NCBI GenBank assembly: GCA_018818645.1
Contig: JAHIRQ010000141.1
Coordinates: forward strand, 1-35,004
Source of the DNA: Bacillota bacterium
Lineage (GTDB): Bacteria; Bacillota_I; Bacilli_A; Acholeplasmatales; Acholeplasmataceae
Direction: 5' to 3'
DNA: 35,004 nucleotides
Position numbers and translations under genes: made by a program. Numbering within the stretch: the first letter of the stretch is position 1; each line of letters starts with the position of its first letter. Of the stretch, positions 34,458-35,004 are shown in pieces. The notes beneath the pieces were generated by a model, which was not told where the DNA came from, ran no database searches, and saw only the letters and a program-made list of their open reading frames with translations.

Positions 34458-35004
34458 CTTCTTCCTCAGTAATATATTCAAATGCAGGCTTTGCATTGGG
34501 TATTTCAGGGAATAGCTTCGTCGTATATAAAATCCCATTTAAGTGATCAAATTCATGTTGAAATACGATGCCTACATAACCTTCTAAATGAAGTTCAATA
34601 GGAATTAGTTCACCACTTGGAATATCAAATGAAAGTGCTTCAAAAGAGACTGACGAATATCTAGGGGTTAATCCTTCAGTAATGCGATCAACACTTAAAC
34701 ATCCTTCACCACCTGGAATGTAAATAATCCCATGACCCTTACCCTTTAGAACAGGGTTAACCAATGCATATGAATATAGGGTTCCATCAAAATCGGTAAC
34801 ATGGACAGCAAACATCCTCTTGGATACATTGACCTGAGGAGCAGCAATACCAACAGCTGGTCTCAAATCATATTTCTCAACCATCTCATCGTCTTGTGAA
34901 TTCTTCACATATTCAAGCATTTCTTTTAATAGTTTTTTATCCGCTTGTGTTAAAGGTACTTTGACTTCTCTAGCTACTGTTTCAAGAGTTTTATGACCTT
35001 CGCG
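34450..35004 (-). CDS. def: Peptide deformylase, 5' end beyond the window
   Basis: At least 185 residues; the frame stays open to the window edge, so the true start lies further right. The ATG at 34920 is internal: the 28 codons before it (REGHKTLETVAREV ... LLKE) match the N-terminus of type II deformylases. Motif 1 is VGIAAPQVN, motif 2 is EGCLS with the metal-binding Cys, and motif 3 is HEFDH with two metal His and the catalytic Glu. It removes the formyl group from nascent proteins. The insertion NSQDDEMVEKYDLR is typical of the Firmicute type II enzyme. Confidence 0.96.
   Translation of the reverse strand, partial: REGHKTLETVAREVKVPLTQADKKLLKEMLEYVKNSQDDEMVEKYDLRPAVGIAAPQVNVSKRMFAVHVTDFDGTLYSYALVNPVLKGKGHGIIYIPGGEGCLSVDRITEGLTPRYSSVSFEALSFDIPSGELIPIELHLEGYVGIVFQHEFDHLNGILYTTKLFPEIPNAKPAFEYITEEEAI

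Noticed and set aside
1-35004. Use of TGA as tryptophan (Mycoplasma code)
   Set aside because: Several well-defined genes end at TGA (sufD, sufU, the TrmH gene) with overlapping starts of the next gene, and conserved Trp positions use TGG.

Overview
The window looks like a chromosomal segment of a low-GC, wall-less or wall-less-related Firmicute (Mollicutes that keep the standard code, e.g. the Acholeplasma / Izemoplasma neighbourhood). Reasons: strong A+T bias, SD-rich leaders, sigma-A-type promoters, many lipoproteins, zinc-less S4, SUF order C-D-S-U-B, a single pyruvate:ferredoxin oxidoreductase and no sign of respiration. TGA is used as a stop (sufD, sufU, the HTH gene, both 2-TM genes and the TrmH gene end in TGA) and Trp is TGG, so this is not a Mycoplasma/Spiroplasma code-4 genome. 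The genus is an inference. No insertion sequence, phage gene or CRISPR array is visible.

Layout. 1-3000: the 3' end of tRNA-Leu(UAG), its terminator and a large surface lipoprotein with five PPC-like beta repeats. 3347-6883: pyruvate:ferredoxin oxidoreductase. 7105-14821: an oligopeptide ABC operon (oppA-B-C-D-F plus a 62-residue membrane protein) behind a consensus promoter and a perfect LacI/CcpA-type palindrome. In this operon OppC carries a seven-unit RCC1-like propeller in its extracytoplasmic loop and OppF carries a ~170-residue charged helical insert. 14845-17085: an S41-protease-like lipoprotein facing left. 17179-17345 (minus): a structured small RNA with its own promoter and terminator that resembles 6S RNA. 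17507-22210: the SUF Fe-S cluster operon. 22310-23868: an active trypsin-like lipoprotein followed by a paralogue that has lost its catalytic triad. 23906-25726: a PucR-type HTH protein and an MsmX-like sugar-ABC ATPase. 25768: a ComK-family protein. 26264-29024: a glycolytic operon pgk - XRE/cupin regulator - HPr-like protein - tpiA. 29186-30252: two paralogous 2-TM proteins. 30307-31544 (minus): rpsD with a structured leader, and free methionine-R-sulfoxide reductase. 31602-34457: thiI - TrmH-family methylase - TIM-barrel protein. 34450-35004 (minus): peptide deformylase, cut by the window end.

How it fits together: a fermentative anaerobe that takes up peptides (Opp) and sugars (MsmX partners elsewhere), runs glycolysis, oxidises pyruvate with PFOR and supplies its Fe-S clusters with SUF. 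Cre-like sites at opp and pgk and the HPr-like protein, which keeps its regulatory serine, suggest carbon-catabolite control. The most unusual items are the OppC-RCC1 fusion with the expanded OppF, the 6S-like RNA, the ComK homologue, the protease/pseudoprotease pair and the HPr variant.
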